Shown one piece after another: positions 39,687-48,263 of a DNA stretch of 64,000 nt (within the stretch, counting starts at the first letter, position 1; every line of letters begins with the position of its first letter). A model generated the notes under the pieces. The model was not told the origin of the DNA. It saw only the letters and a program-made list of their open reading frames with translations, and did not search any database. The stretch is from positions 868,001 to 932,000 of the forward strand of contig CAWHCN010000011.1 in assembly GCA_963827935.1 (NCBI GenBank), written 5' to 3'. The position numbers and the translations under genes are program-made. The DNA comes from DATFNV01 sp963827935 (GTDB lineage Bacteria; Planctomycetota; Planctomycetia; Gemmatales; Gemmataceae).

Positions 39687-40577
39687 TTACAGCAGCCCGT
39701 AGTCCTGCAGCGTCTTGCGCACCCGGACCTCGCCGGCGGCATCCAGCGGCGACATCGGCAGGCGTAGCTCGCCGGTGCCCCGGCCGAGCAGTTTCATCGC
39801 CGCCTTCACCGGAATCGGATTGGTGGCCACGCCGAGCATGTCGCGGCAGAGCGGGAAGAGCTTGCGGTGCCAGCGCTGGGCCTCGTCCAGCCGTCCGGCC
39901 AGGCAGGCGGTCACCAGGGCCTTCAGATCGCGCGGCACGATGTTGCCGACCACGGAAACCACGCCGCGGCCGCCGATGCTCATCAGCGGCAACGTCAGGC
40001 TGTCGTCGCCGCTCAGCAGCGTCAGGTTCGTCGTCGCGATGATCTGCGAAGCCTGGTCGAGCGAGCCGGTCGCCTCCTTGATGCCGACGATGGTCGGAAT
40101 CTCGGCCAGGCGGGCAATCGTCTCGGGCAGGATGTTCGAGCCAGTCCGGCCCGGGATGTTGTAGAGCACCAGCGGCAGGTCGACGGCCTCGGCAATGGCG
40201 GCGAAGTGGCGGAAATAGCCGTCCTGCGTCGGCTTGTTGTAATAGGGGCCGACCTGGAGGGAGCCGTCGGCCCCGGCCCGCTGGGCGAATTTCGTCAGGC
40301 GGATCGCCTCGCGGGTGCTGTTCGACCCGGTGCCGGGCATCACCTTGATTCGGCCCCGGGCGCGTTCCACCACGGCGGCAATGACCCGCTCGTGTTCCTC
40401 GTGGTCCAGGGTCGGCGATTCGCCAGTCGTGCCCACGGGGACCAGGCAGTCGGTGCCCTGCTCAACGTGCCAGTCAACGAGGCGGCCCAGGTCGTCGAAG
40501 TCGATGGCACCGTTCTTGAACGGCGTTACCAGGGCCACCGAAAGCCCCGCGAACTGTTCGCCCTTGGTCTTGGCCAT
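39687..40577 (-). CDS. dapA: 4-hydroxy-tetrahydrodipicolinate synthase
   Basis: Condenses pyruvate with aspartate semialdehyde in lysine and diaminopimelate synthesis. About 296 aa from ATG 40577 (MAKTKGEQFAGL). Barrel motifs VALVTPFKNGAIDF, VPVGTTGESPTLDHEEH, VGPYYNKPTQDG, LYNIPGRTGSNI with the catalytic Tyr, and VGIKEATGSLDQ with the Schiff-base Lys. GDDSLTLPLMSIGGRGVVSV follows. A short in-frame upstream extension exists but lacks conservation signs. Intact. Confidence 0.95.
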   Translation of the reverse strand: MAKTKGEQFAGLSVALVTPFKNGAIDFDDLGRLVDWHVEQGTDCLVPVGTTGESPTLDHEEHERVIAAVVERARGRIKVMPGTGSNSTREAIRLTKFAQRAGADGSLQVGPYYNKPTQDGYFRHFAAIAEAVDLPLVLYNIPGRTGSNILPETIARLAEIPTIVGIKEATGSLDQASQIIATTNLTLLSGDDSLTLPLMSIGGRGVVSVVGNIVPRDLKALVTACLAGRLDEAQRWHRKLFPLCRDMLGVATNPIPVKAAMKLLGRGTGELRLPMSPLDAAGEVRVRKTLQDYGLL

Positions 40578-40714
40578 GTGCGGCATCCTCTGGGGGGATG
40601 GTACTGATTTCCGGATCGGGGACTTTCTTGGCAAGGGTCTTGCAATATTTGGACGTGGGCGGCGAATAACATAGCAGGACCAGGGGGCGAGACTCGGTGC
40701 CTGAGGACGCTGCG

Positions 40715-41152
40715 ATGAGCCTGGAGAACCTGTTTGTGTCCGTGGAGTCGGGCCTGTTCAACATCGGCCGGCGCCTCTGCCGCGATCGCGTGGGCGAGGT
40801 GCGGGAGGAAGCGAACGACGTCAGCGACGATCTGCGGAACGAGCGGGCCGCCCTGCGCCAGTGCCGCGACGAGATGGCCCAGCTGCGGCAGCGCGTGCGG
40901 GCCAACGAATCCCGCGCGGCCCTGCTGGCCTCGCGGGTCGAGTCGTATCTTTACGTCCACGACGGCAGCAGTGCGTTCGATCATGCCCTGGAGCTGGACC
41001 AGACCCGGCGGCGCCTGAGCGAGGATCGCGACAAGCTGCGGCAGAGCCTGCGGGCGGAGCGCGAAGCGCTCGATGCGATCCGCGACCTGGAGCAGCGCTA
41101 CGATCAGTTGCAGGACCAGCTCAGCCGGCGCGTAAGCGTAGGGCCACGATGA
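40715..41152 (+). CDS. Coiled-coil hypothetical protein
   Basis: 145 aa, ATG 40715 (MSLENLFVSVESGLFNIGRR). Almost entirely helical, rich in Arg/Glu/Leu with heptad spacing (RQCRDEMAQLRQRVRANE, RDKLRQSLRAEREALDAI). A conserved-looking SYLYVHDGSSAFDHALELD interrupts two coiled segments. The TGA overlaps the ATG of the HAD gene by 4 bp (ATGA), so they are co-translated. Diverges from dapA. Confidence 0.7.
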   Translation: MSLENLFVSVESGLFNIGRRLCRDRVGEVREEANDVSDDLRNERAALRQCRDEMAQLRQRVRANESRAALLASRVESYLYVHDGSSAFDHALELDQTRRRLSEDRDKLRQSLRAEREALDAIRDLEQRYDQLQDQLSRRVSVGPR

Positions 41153-41838
41153 TCCGCCCCCCCATCCGGGCCGTCTTCTTCGACGCCGTCGGCACCCTCA
41201 TCCATCCCGACCCGCCCGCCCCCATCGTCTACGCCAGGGTGGGCCAATCGCTGGGCAGCCGGCTTACCGCGGCCGAGATCACGGCACGGTTCCGGTCGGC
41301 ATTCGCGGTCGAGGAGGCGGTCGACCGCGCCAACGGCTGGCGGACCAGCGAGGAGCGCGAACGGCGACGCTGGCGAAACATCGTCGGCCAGGTGCTGGAC
41401 GATACCCGCGATCCGGAGCGCTGCTTCGCGGAGCTGTTCGCCCGCTTTGCCCATCCGGAGTCGTGGCGGTGCGAGGCCGAGGCTTTGCCGGTCCTGGCAG
41501 AGCTGGAGCGGCGCGGCACCCTGCTGGGCCTGGCCTCGAACTATGACGCCCGGCTGCACGAAGTCCTGGCGGGCTTACCCGAGTTACGGTCGCTGGGCCA
41601 CGTCGTCATCAGTTCGGAGGTAGGCTGGCGCAAGCCGGCGCCGGAATTCTTCGCGACGCTGTGTCAAGACGTGGGCTTGCCACCGGCGCAGGTCCTCTTT
41701 GTCGGCGATGATCGCGTGAATGACTATGAGGGAGCCCGCGCGGCGGGGCTGGAAGCGTTGCTCGTTACCAGCGGCGACACATGGCGCGCGATGATCGATT
41801 CATCGTTGCGCGGTCATCCTCCGAGCGCGAAGCGATGA
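41149..41838 (+). CDS. HAD-IA family hydrolase
   Basis: 229 aa phosphatase-like protein. Motif I VFFDAVGTLI (DxxGT form, with Ala in place of Leu), cap domain 20-110, motif II LGLASNYDARL, motif III in EVGWRKPAPEFF, motif IV FVGDDRVNDYEGARAAGL. Substrate unknown; the subclass includes phosphoglycolate- and haloacid-type enzymes. Coupled to the coiled-coil gene by ATGA overlap. Confidence 0.88.
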   Translation: MIRPPIRAVFFDAVGTLIHPDPPAPIVYARVGQSLGSRLTAAEITARFRSAFAVEEAVDRANGWRTSEERERRRWRNIVGQVLDDTRDPERCFAELFARFAHPESWRCEAEALPVLAELERRGTLLGLASNYDARLHEVLAGLPELRSLGHVVISSEVGWRKPAPEFFATLCQDVGLPPAQVLFVGDDRVNDYEGARAAGLEALLVTSGDTWRAMIDSSLRGHPPSAKR

Positions 41839-41847
41839 ATCGGGCTA

Positions 41848-43638
41848 TCACAACCCCAGCTCCTTGAGCTGCTTCGCCTCCACCGGCGCCGGCGCCCCGG
41901 TCATCAGGTCGCGAGCCTTCTGGTTCTTCGGGAAGGCGATCACATCGCGGATGTTCGTCGTCCCGCAGAGCATCATCGCCAGGCGGTCGATGCCGAAGGC
42001 GATGCCGCCGTGCGGCGGGGCGCCGAACTTCAACGCGTCGAGCAGGAAGCCGAAGCGCTGCTGCGCCTGTTCCGGCGTCATGCCCAGGACGGCGAACAGG
42101 CGCGATTGTACCTCCGGATTGTGGATACGAATGCTCCCGCCGGCCGCCTCGTAGCCGTTGATCACCAGGTCATACGCCTTGGCCCGCACGCTCCCCGGAT
42201 CGCTTTCCAGCTTCGGCAAGTCCTCATCCATCGGCGCGGTGAACGGATGATGGTTGGCGGCCCAGCGCTTTTCGTCGTCGTCCCATATAAACGACGGAAA
42301 GTCGATGACCCAGGCGACCTTGAACTCGAGCTTCGCGGGGTCGTAGAGCTTCAATTGACTGGCGAGCTGTTGCCGCAGCGTGCCCAGCGTCTTGCAGACG
42401 ATGTCCTCGGTATCGGCGACCAGGAAGATCAGGTCGCCGGCGGCAGCCCCCACGCGCTGGCGGAGCGCCTGCTGTACCCCGGCCGGCAGGAACTTCTCGA
42501 TCGGCGAGGTGAACTTGCTCGCTTCCACCTTGATCCAGGCAATCCCCTTGGCCCCGCACCCCTGGGCGAACGGTGTCAGGTCGTCGAGCATCTTCCGTGT
42601 GTACTTGTCGACCGCCCCCTTGGCATTGATCGCCCGGACCTTGCCTCCCGCGGCGGCGGCCGCCTGAAACACCTTGAACTCGGTCTGGGCCGCCAGGTCG
42701 GTCAGATCGACGATCTCCAGCCCGTAGCGCAGGTCCGGCTTGTCGCTGCCGTACTTCAGCATCACGTCGGCGAAGTTCAAGCGCGGCAACGGCAGCGGGA
42801 TCGTGGCACCAATACAGCGCTGGAAGATGTCCGCAAGTAACCCCTCGACCACTTGAAAGATATTGTCCATCTCCACGAACGACATTTCCATGTCGAGCTG
42901 GGTGAACTCCGGCTGGCGGTCGGCGCGCAGGTCTTCGTCGCGCAGGCAGCGGGCGATCTGGAAATACTTGTCGTAGCCGGCGACCATCAGCAGCTGCTTG
43001 TAAATCTGCGGCGACTGCGGCAGAGCGTACCACTGCTCCGGCCAGACGCGGCTCGGCACCAGGTAGTCGCGGGCCCCTTCCGGCGTGCTGCGACCCAAGA
43101 GCGGCGTCTCGATTTCGAGGAAGCCCTGGGCATCCAGATAGGCGCGAATGGCCGAGCAGAGCCGGTGCCGCATCGCCAGGGCCCGGTGCAGCGCCGGGCG
43201 GCGCAGGTCGAGGTAGCGGTACTGGAGCCGCAGATCCTCGTTGGCCAACTCGGGGTCGCCGAACTTCTGGCCCTCCTGGGGGATCGACATCACGTCGAAG
43301 GGCGGTGTCGGGCAGCGGTTGAGGATCTGCATTTCGTCGGCGACGACCTCGACATCGCCGGTGGCGAGCTTGGGGTTGTGCTTGTTGGGCAGCCGCTCGC
43401 GCACCCGCCCCTTGACCGCCAGGACGAACTCATTGCGCATTTCCTGGGCCAGCGGAAAGAGCTGCGGATGATCCGATTCGACGACGACCTGCGTCAGGCC
43501 GTAGCGGTCGCGCAGGTCGAGGAAGACCTGATCGTTGTAGGCCCGATAGCTATTAACCCAGCCGTTGAGGATGACGGTCTGGCCGACGTCGGCCTGGCGC
43601 AGCTGGCCGCAGGTGTGCGTTCGTCGCAACAAGCCCAT
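41848..43638 (-). CDS. aspS: Aspartyl-tRNA synthetase
   Basis: 596-aa class II synthetase charging tRNA-Asp (or tRNA-Asx). Anticodon-binding OB fold at the N-terminus (MGLLRRTHTCGQLRQADVG, VILNGWVNSYR). Motif 2 region FQIARCLRDEDLRADRQPEF, QLDMEMSFVEMDNIF, the bacterial GAD insertion (residues about 290-420), and motif 3 GIAFGIDRLAMMLCG near the end. Intact, with a typical bacterial-type length. Gap of 9 bp to the convergent HAD gene. Confidence 0.97.
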   Translation of the reverse strand: MGLLRRTHTCGQLRQADVGQTVILNGWVNSYRAYNDQVFLDLRDRYGLTQVVVESDHPQLFPLAQEMRNEFVLAVKGRVRERLPNKHNPKLATGDVEVVADEMQILNRCPTPPFDVMSIPQEGQKFGDPELANEDLRLQYRYLDLRRPALHRALAMRHRLCSAIRAYLDAQGFLEIETPLLGRSTPEGARDYLVPSRVWPEQWYALPQSPQIYKQLLMVAGYDKYFQIARCLRDEDLRADRQPEFTQLDMEMSFVEMDNIFQVVEGLLADIFQRCIGATIPLPLPRLNFADVMLKYGSDKPDLRYGLEIVDLTDLAAQTEFKVFQAAAAAGGKVRAINAKGAVDKYTRKMLDDLTPFAQGCGAKGIAWIKVEASKFTSPIEKFLPAGVQQALRQRVGAAAGDLIFLVADTEDIVCKTLGTLRQQLASQLKLYDPAKLEFKVAWVIDFPSFIWDDDEKRWAANHHPFTAPMDEDLPKLESDPGSVRAKAYDLVINGYEAAGGSIRIHNPEVQSRLFAVLGMTPEQAQQRFGFLLDALKFGAPPHGGIAFGIDRLAMMLCGTTNIRDVIAFPKNQKARDLMTGAPAPVEAKQLKELGL

Positions 43639-43727
43639 GACTTTTCCCTTGCTCTGGACTCGCCGGGGGGCGGGGGGACGATATCACGGGATTATAGCGA
43701 TTGCGGGCAGAGTTGCGGCAGAGGGGC

Positions 43728-43758
43728 TTTAGCCGCCGCCCGCCGGGCGGCGGCTAAA
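43728..43758. repeat. TTTAGCCGCCGCCC palindrome (31 bp)
   Basis: TTTAGCCGCCGCCCG and inverse, perfect apart from the central base. Related half-sites occur near 50270-50294 and 59929-59950. It lies between aspS and the winged-helix gene and may serve as a terminator. Confidence 0.8.
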
Positions 43759-43768
43759 CGGAAGATGA

Positions 43769-44180
43769 TCACGGTTTCGCCAGCCCGTAGCTGAGTGGCC
43801 GTTCGCCATCACCCTCGCGGACAACGCCGTCGTTCTTCAGGTCTTCCAGGACGTGGCGGACGGTGCTCTCGCGCCAGCAGAGATGGCGTGCGGCCAGTTC
43901 CTCGAGGATCTCCAGCGTTCCCAGCGGCCGCGCCACCTCGCGCAGGATGCGGACGATGTCGGCGGCGCAGGCGCTGCAGGAGTGGCGCGGCCCCGGGCTC
44001 GACCTCGGCAGCGAGCCCCCCGTCGGGGAAGCGGGTCAGGAGCCGGCCGAAGGTGCTGCGCACTGCCGCCTGCTGGCGTCCCAGGGCCTCGAGTTGCTCC
44101 TCCAGCACAGCCATTTGCCGGCGCAGGGCAGCGATCACTTCCGCCGTCTCGCCGCCGGCCGTCTCGGAAAGCGTCATCAT
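43769..44180 (-). CDS. Coiled-coil plus winged-helix-like hypothetical protein (frameshifted)
   Basis: N-terminal half (MMTLSETAGGETAEVIAALR, QMAVLEEQLEALGRQQ) forms a coiled coil. After an indel near 43985 a different frame reads CSACAADIVRILREVARPLG and STVRHVLEDLKNDGVVREGD, a winged-helix DNA-binding pattern, to a TGA at 43769. About 137 aa in total. Plausibly a small transcription regulator, inferred from fold pattern only. Divergent from the DUF1080 gene. Confidence 0.6.
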
Positions 44181-44343
44181 GGTAGGGTGTCCCGGGTTGA
44201 GCGGTTGCGCTCCTGGTCGTCATTGAGGCAGCAAAGGCGGTGCCATCGGCCCGCCGGCTTTTTCCTTGACGCCCCCACCGCCTCGCCTTACCAATGGGCA
44301 CAGCGAGGCAAACACCGCCGGCAATCCACAAGGAGACGCACCG

Positions 44344-45072
44344 ATGCAACGTAGAATGTGCTGGGCCGCCCTGATCGCAGTCCTGTCCGTGTCCCTCGGG
44401 CAGGCCGCGGACCGCAAGGACAACACGCCGCCCAAGGGGTTCAAGGCCTTGTTCGACGGCAAGAACCTGGACGGCTGGCAGGGGACGATCCAGATCGACA
44501 AACGGCTCAAACTACAAGGCGACGACTTGTCCGCCGCCCAGAAGGCCGCCAACAAGAAGATACTGCCGCACTGGACCGTGGAAGACGGCGTCCTCATCAG
44601 CGACGGGCAGGGCGGCAACCTGGCCACGGCCAAGGATTACCGCAACTTCGAGCTGTGGGTCGATTGGAAGATCGAGCCGAAGGGGGATAGCGGCATCTAC
44701 CTGCGCGGCGAGCCGCAGGTGCAAATCTGGGATTCCGATTCGCTCGATCCCAAGAAGTACAAACTCGAATATCAAAAGGGATCGGGAGCGCTGTGGAACA
44801 ATGCGAAGCCGGAAGACAAGGTGCCGTTGAAGAAGGCCGACAAGGCGCCGGGCGAGTGGAACCGCTTCCACATCGTCATGAAGGGGGACAAGGTGACGGT
44901 GAAGTTGAACGGCGAGCTGGTGGTGGACGGCGTGGCCCTGGAGAACATCTGGGAGCGCGGCAAGCCCTTGCCGGAAAAGGGACCGATCGAGCTGCAGCAG
45001 CATCCCAAGCAGGACGGCACGCTCGGCAAGATCATGTTCAAGAACATCTACGTGAAGGAACTGGCGGAGTAG
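44344..45072 (+). CDS. Secreted DUF1080 (3-keto-disaccharide hydrolase fold) protein
   Basis: 242 aa. Signal peptide MQRRMCWAALIAVLSVSLG then the DUF1080 jelly-roll (PF06439): FKALFDGKNLDGWQG, WTVEDGVLISDGQGGNLAT, DWKIEPKGDSGIYLRGEPQV, EWNRFHIVMKGDKVTVKLNG, and GPIELQQHPKQDGTLGKI. Such proteins act on glycans in the periplasm and are hugely expanded in planctomycetes. AGGAGACGCACC precedes the ATG. Intact. Confidence 0.92.
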   Translation: MQRRMCWAALIAVLSVSLGQAADRKDNTPPKGFKALFDGKNLDGWQGTIQIDKRLKLQGDDLSAAQKAANKKILPHWTVEDGVLISDGQGGNLATAKDYRNFELWVDWKIEPKGDSGIYLRGEPQVQIWDSDSLDPKKYKLEYQKGSGALWNNAKPEDKVPLKKADKAPGEWNRFHIVMKGDKVTVKLNGELVVDGVALENIWERGKPLPEKGPIELQQHPKQDGTLGKIMFKNIYVKELAE

Positions 45073-45127
45073 TCGCCGGGGATTGGCCGCCGCCCGGCGG
45101 TCGGCGGTTCAACACAGAGGGTTGGCC

Positions 45128-45571
45128 GTGATCGAATCGCTCCTGGCGGGCTTCCCCGTCGTGGTCGAGTTGTCGGTCGCCTGGGGCGACATGGACTGGT
45201 ACCGCCACGTCAACAACGTGGTCTACTTCCGTTACTTCGAGAACGCCCGCCTGGAATACTTCCGCCGGCTGGACTGGTTCGCGTACGAACGGCAGACCGG
45301 CATCGGCCCCATTCTCGCCGCCACGCAAGCGCGCTTTCGGCGGGCGCTGACCTACCCCGATACCATCTGGGTAACGGCCCGGGTGATCAGCGTGGAAAGC
45401 GATCGCTTTCATCTCGAACATCAGCTGGTGAGCCGGGCGCTGGGGGTTGTTGCCGCTGAAGGGAAGGGCACCGTCGTGACCTACCACCACGGGGAGGGAC
45501 GGAAGGTGCCGGTGCCGGATGAATTGCGTCAGCGCATCGCCGCCCTGGAATCGTCGGCCGGTAAAACATAA
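45128..45571 (+). CDS. Acyl-CoA thioesterase, 4HBT hot-dog family
   Basis: 147 aa, GTG 45128. Hot-dog thioesterase motif WGDMDWYRHVNNVVYFRYFE, with the Asp and His-Val-Asn pattern of YbgC/FadM-type enzymes, followed by ENARLEYFRRLDWF and a beta-sheet half (VISVESDRFHLEHQLVS). Substrate probably a fatty acyl- or hydroxybenzoyl-type CoA thioester. A ribosome-binding-like GAGGGTTGGCC is upstream. Converges on the secreted-protein gene via a shared terminator hairpin. Confidence 0.87.
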   Translation: MIESLLAGFPVVVELSVAWGDMDWYRHVNNVVYFRYFENARLEYFRRLDWFAYERQTGIGPILAATQARFRRALTYPDTIWVTARVISVESDRFHLEHQLVSRALGVVAAEGKGTVVTYHHGEGRKVPVPDELRQRIAALESSAGKT

Positions 45572-45573
45572 AC

Positions 45574-45597
45574 GCCCACGGGAGGAGGCCCGTGGGC
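45574..45597. terminator. Bidirectional terminator-like hairpin
   Basis: GCCCACGGG, loop AGGAGG, CCCGTGGGC. Lies between convergent stops (45571 and 45620), so it can serve both. Confidence 0.65.
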
Positions 45598-45619
45598 GCG
45601 AGGGACCGACGTTGCAGCG

Positions 45620-46050
45620 TCAGTCGTTAACCGTCTGGCCGAACATGAAGAAGTCGCGCGGGCTGGCGCAAAGGGGTGCGTGGGAAAGACGGCGGTGCCC
45701 GGCGGCGGCGGCAACAGGCCGGGCTGGCCACCGTAAGGAACCATCATGCCGGCCAGTGGCGATGCGCCCGGCGGATAGCCGCGGGCGCCTGAGACGCCGT
45801 AGGCCGGCATTCGGTTCTTTTCGTACTGCTCGCGCACGGTAATCGCACCGTTCCAGGGCGCCGGCGGCAGGCAGGGCCCCCGGTAGCAGTAGTTGGGGCC
45901 GTACCAGCAGCCGCCCGGGTTGGCGACATAGAAGCTGGCGTTGCAGGTGAGCACGGGCGGCGGACAGGAACCGTAAGGGGGGGCCGCGGGCGCCAGCGTG
46001 CCGGCCATCCCCAGCACGGCTAACCCCAGTCCCATCGCAGTTGCTCTCAT
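45620..46050 (-). CDS. Secreted Pro/Gly/Cys-rich hypothetical protein (frameshifted near its end)
   Basis: ATG 46050 follows GGAAAGGAGTCACC. Signal peptide MRATAMGLGLAVLGMAG, then a Pro/Gly/Tyr-rich mature region with several cysteines (CPPPVLTCNASFYVAN, CWYGPNYCYRGPCLPP). Near 45675 the frame is lost; the displaced frame ends in ASPRDFFMFGQTVND at 45620. About 143 aa. The composition resembles cell-surface or cell-wall proteins; function unknown. Confidence 0.6.
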
Positions 46051-46222
46051 GGTGACTCCTTTCCAGGGAGATTGTCTTCGCAGAGGTAAGGTGGGATTCC
46101 TCCGGGCCAAGTCTACCCCATGCGGCAGGAACGAATCGGCGGGCAAGCGCAATTGGGCCGGGAAAGGACAAAGCGAACGAGCGGGTGGATGGGAAATGCA
46201 GTCTGAAGCCAACAACGACGAA

Positions 46223-46254
46223 GGGCCGGGGCATCCGTGGGGATGTCCCGGCCC
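46223..46254 (-). terminator. Terminator-like hairpin downstream of the 46737 gene
   Basis: GGGCCGGGGCATCC, GTGG loop, inverse GGATGTCCCGGCCC with one mismatch, followed on the minus strand by a T-rich TTCGTCGTTGTTG. Located 67 bp after the stop at 46321. Confidence 0.6.
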
Positions 46255-46320
46255 TGTGTGATGACTCCGGGTGCTCACGCACCCGGCCCGCCAGTGCTCA
46301 CGCACTTGACTCGGGGCGGA

Positions 46321-46737
46321 TCAATACGGCGCGCCGGCGTACGGCGGGCTGTAGCCACCGCAGGAGGGCGGGCCCTGGATGCAGCTATTGGGAATGGCCC
46401 ACTGCATGCTCGGGCTGACAAAGACCGGAGCGTAGTTAATGCGCTGGCTGCAGCCGGGGCCGCCGCCGCCGTTGATCTGGTAGCCGTGGTTCTTGTAGTA
46501 CGCGACCCAGTCGATGTGATCGAGGGCGGCGTAGTACTCTTTCAGGGCATGATAGTAATCGTGCCAGAACTTCTGGAGGCGTTCCTCCTCCGGGGTCAAG
46601 CACTTGTTGCGCTTGGCGAAGATGTTGTACCAGGGCTGATAGCCGCTGTAGGTGAGGCTGCCCCAGCTGGCGCGGGCGGAGCCGCTGCTCAGGCAGAGGA
46701 TGACGACGGCGGCGGCGAGCACGGCTAACCGTTTCAT
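46321..46737 (-). CDS. Secreted Tyr/Pro-rich hypothetical protein
   Basis: 138 aa. Signal peptide MKRLAVLAAAVVILCLSSGS, a central Trp/Tyr-rich helix (FWHDYYHALKEYYAALDHID) and a Gly/Pro/Cys tail (GGGGPGCSQ, GPPSCGGYSPP). AAAGGAGTCGC before the ATG closely matches the leader of the secreted gene at 46050. No domain recognised; probably a planctomycete surface protein. Confidence 0.65.
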   Translation of the reverse strand: MKRLAVLAAAVVILCLSSGSARASWGSLTYSGYQPWYNIFAKRNKCLTPEEERLQKFWHDYYHALKEYYAALDHIDWVAYYKNHGYQINGGGGPGCSQRINYAPVFVSPSMQWAIPNSCIQGPPSCGGYSPPYAGAPY

Positions 46738-47073
46738 TGCGACTCCTTTGGCAGGTTAACGCCAGACCAGTTCGCGGGTTCGGGCGCCTCCTGGGGGCTG
46801 CCCGTCCTCCCGCCCGTTTTTCGGAATCCCCTTCCGTCCCGCTCGCGGTCCCGGTCCTCCTGACCTTCGCCGCCCGGGGCATTACTAGAATCGGCCGAAG
46901 ACCCGCCAAAGTACGCCGAAAAGGAATCGCTCGCCCCCGTGACCAGGTTGCCTTTTGCGCACATGCGGTACAACCGGCAAGGTTTCGCCAGCTTGCGCCG
47001 TTTGCCGCGGAAGGGTGAAAGTCCAGACGCGCGGCCCGCAGGGTGGCGGCCAAATCATGATGAGAGGGTAGGC
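46738..47073. other. 336-bp region without a recognisable gene
   Basis: Upstream region of the minus-strand secreted gene at 46737. No convincing reading frame, repeat or hairpin was seen beyond the ribosome binding site at its edge. Confidence 0.5.
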
Positions 47074-47345
47074 TCAGACGACCAGGGCCCGGCGATACAG
47101 CTCGAAGGAGGCATCCCAGGCCTCGCCGCGGCTGGCGTAGGCCGTGGTCGTGGCGGCGACCTCCGGCCCGTCCGCGGCCAGGCGAAGCGAGGCGCCCAGC
47201 GCCCCTCGCTGTCCTGCCGGATGCTGATGAAGGCCTCGGCCAGGTTGGGCGCCGCCAGCCGGTACGTGTCGGTCCCGGCGGCCTCGGCCCGCGCCTGCCG
47301 CTGCTTGAACCAGAATGGGAGGGTCGGTTCCATGCGCGTGGCCAC
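47074..47345 (-). CDS. Small conserved hypothetical protein (frameshifted)
   Basis: Starts at GTG 47345 or ATG 47333 (MEPTLPFWFKQRQARAEAAG), then TYRLAAPNLAEAFISIRQDS. After an indel near 47210 another frame continues ASLRLAADGPEVAATTTAYA and WDASFELYRRALVV to the TGA at 47074. About 88 aa. It immediately follows the lipoprotein gene (2 bp gap), so it belongs to that transcript. Function unknown. Confidence 0.5.
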
Positions 47346-47346
47346 G

Positions 47347-47751
47347 TTATTCGATCCGTAGCTTGTAGACGTTTTGCCGCAACCGTGTGAGGCTGCCGGT
47401 TGCCTTGTCCACGTCCTTGCCCTTGGCCGCCTCACGGAGAGTGCCCGCTTCCTTGCCCAGGTCGCCCGCCAACACCGGCAGGGTGTCCTTCTGCTTGGCC
47501 GGCACCTCGGTCGCCTTGGGCAGGAACTTGGCGGTTTGCTCCAGGCCGCGGGCCGCATCTTCCAGCTCGGTCCAGTTATCGACATACGAGGCGTCGATAG
47601 CCGCGTTAACCTGCGCCCGCGCCCTGGTCAGCAGCTCGGCGTAGGGCAGGGGGGCTGCATCGTCGGGCAGCAATTTCAGCGGCGTCCGCTCCCCAGGGGT
47701 GATGCAGCCAGACGTGATAACAAGGGCGACGACGCAGCACAGGCGCTTCAT
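47347..47751 (-). CDS. Putative lipoprotein
   Basis: 134 aa. N-terminal signal with lipobox-like LVITSGC at residues 10-16 (MKRLCCVVALVITSGCITPG). The mature part is mostly helical (YAELLTRARAQVNAAIDASY, LEDAARGLEQTAKFLPKATE), suggesting a helical bundle. A conserved planctomycete pattern as far as I recall; no known function. First gene of a two-gene unit with the small protein at 47345. Confidence 0.65.
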   Translation of the reverse strand: MKRLCCVVALVITSGCITPGERTPLKLLPDDAAPLPYAELLTRARAQVNAAIDASYVDNWTELEDAARGLEQTAKFLPKATEVPAKQKDTLPVLAGDLGKEAGTLREAAKGKDVDKATGSLTRLRQNVYKLRIE

Positions 47752-47793
47752 GGTGAACCTCAGAGGAGTGCCTGGGGGACAGGCGATGGCGGA

Positions 47794-48009
47794 TTACTTG
47801 GGAATCGAACCCGGCCCCTCCACGCCGGAGGGCGGACCAACCGATGGGGAGTCGACCGGCAAGGGCAGACGGGCCCGTCCCTCGCGCTGCTGTTCCCCGA
47901 TGGTCAGCGCGGGGTCGTCCACCCGCTGGGGTTGCCGATGCTCGAATGGCCCACCCACATTATGACATCCTGAGACCGCCAAGGCGAATATTAGGCACAA
48001 TCGGCGCAT
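47794..48009 (-). CDS. Small putative lipoprotein
   Basis: 71 aa with lipobox-like ALAVSGC (residues 9-15). The mature part contains GPFEHRQPQRVDDPALTIGE and RLPLPVDSPSVGP, a motif I recall from short planctomycete lipoproteins. GGAGAAATCGG precedes the ATG at 48009. The 3' end GGTTCGATTCCC mimics a tRNA T-arm but is coding. Confidence 0.6.
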   Translation of the reverse strand: MRRLCLIFALAVSGCHNVGGPFEHRQPQRVDDPALTIGEQQREGRARLPLPVDSPSVGPPSGVEGPGSIPK

Positions 48010-48161
48010 CCGATTTCTCCTTTACGCACGGGCGTGAGCCTCCCGTTTCATTATCGACCTGTGAACGGCCGCTCCCGCTGCACCGGAGCAAATTCGCGCA
48101 GCTGCGGCGCAAAAAGAAAGCCTGGTCGATACAACCGGCAAAGCTTGCGCAGTTTTTTCTT

Positions 48162-48229
48162 GGCGAGCGGGTGGGCGTCAGCCCCCCGGTGATGCGAGGA
48201 ACCGGGGGGCTGACGCCCACCCGCTCGCC
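48162..48229. repeat. GGCGAGCGG-family palindrome (68 bp)
   Basis: Arms GGCGAGCGGGTGGGCGTCAG... and inverse, loop GATGCGAGGA. It lies 35 bp upstream of cobA-hemD. Confidence 0.92.
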
Positions 48230-48263
48230 CCCTTTGTCGGCGCTCGATGGCTATACTATTGCC

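Noticed and set aside
47800..47830. tRNA gene suggested by GGGTTCGATTCCC on the minus strand
   Set aside because: No acceptor or anticodon stem can be built around it, and it encodes the end (GSIPK) of a small lipoprotein.
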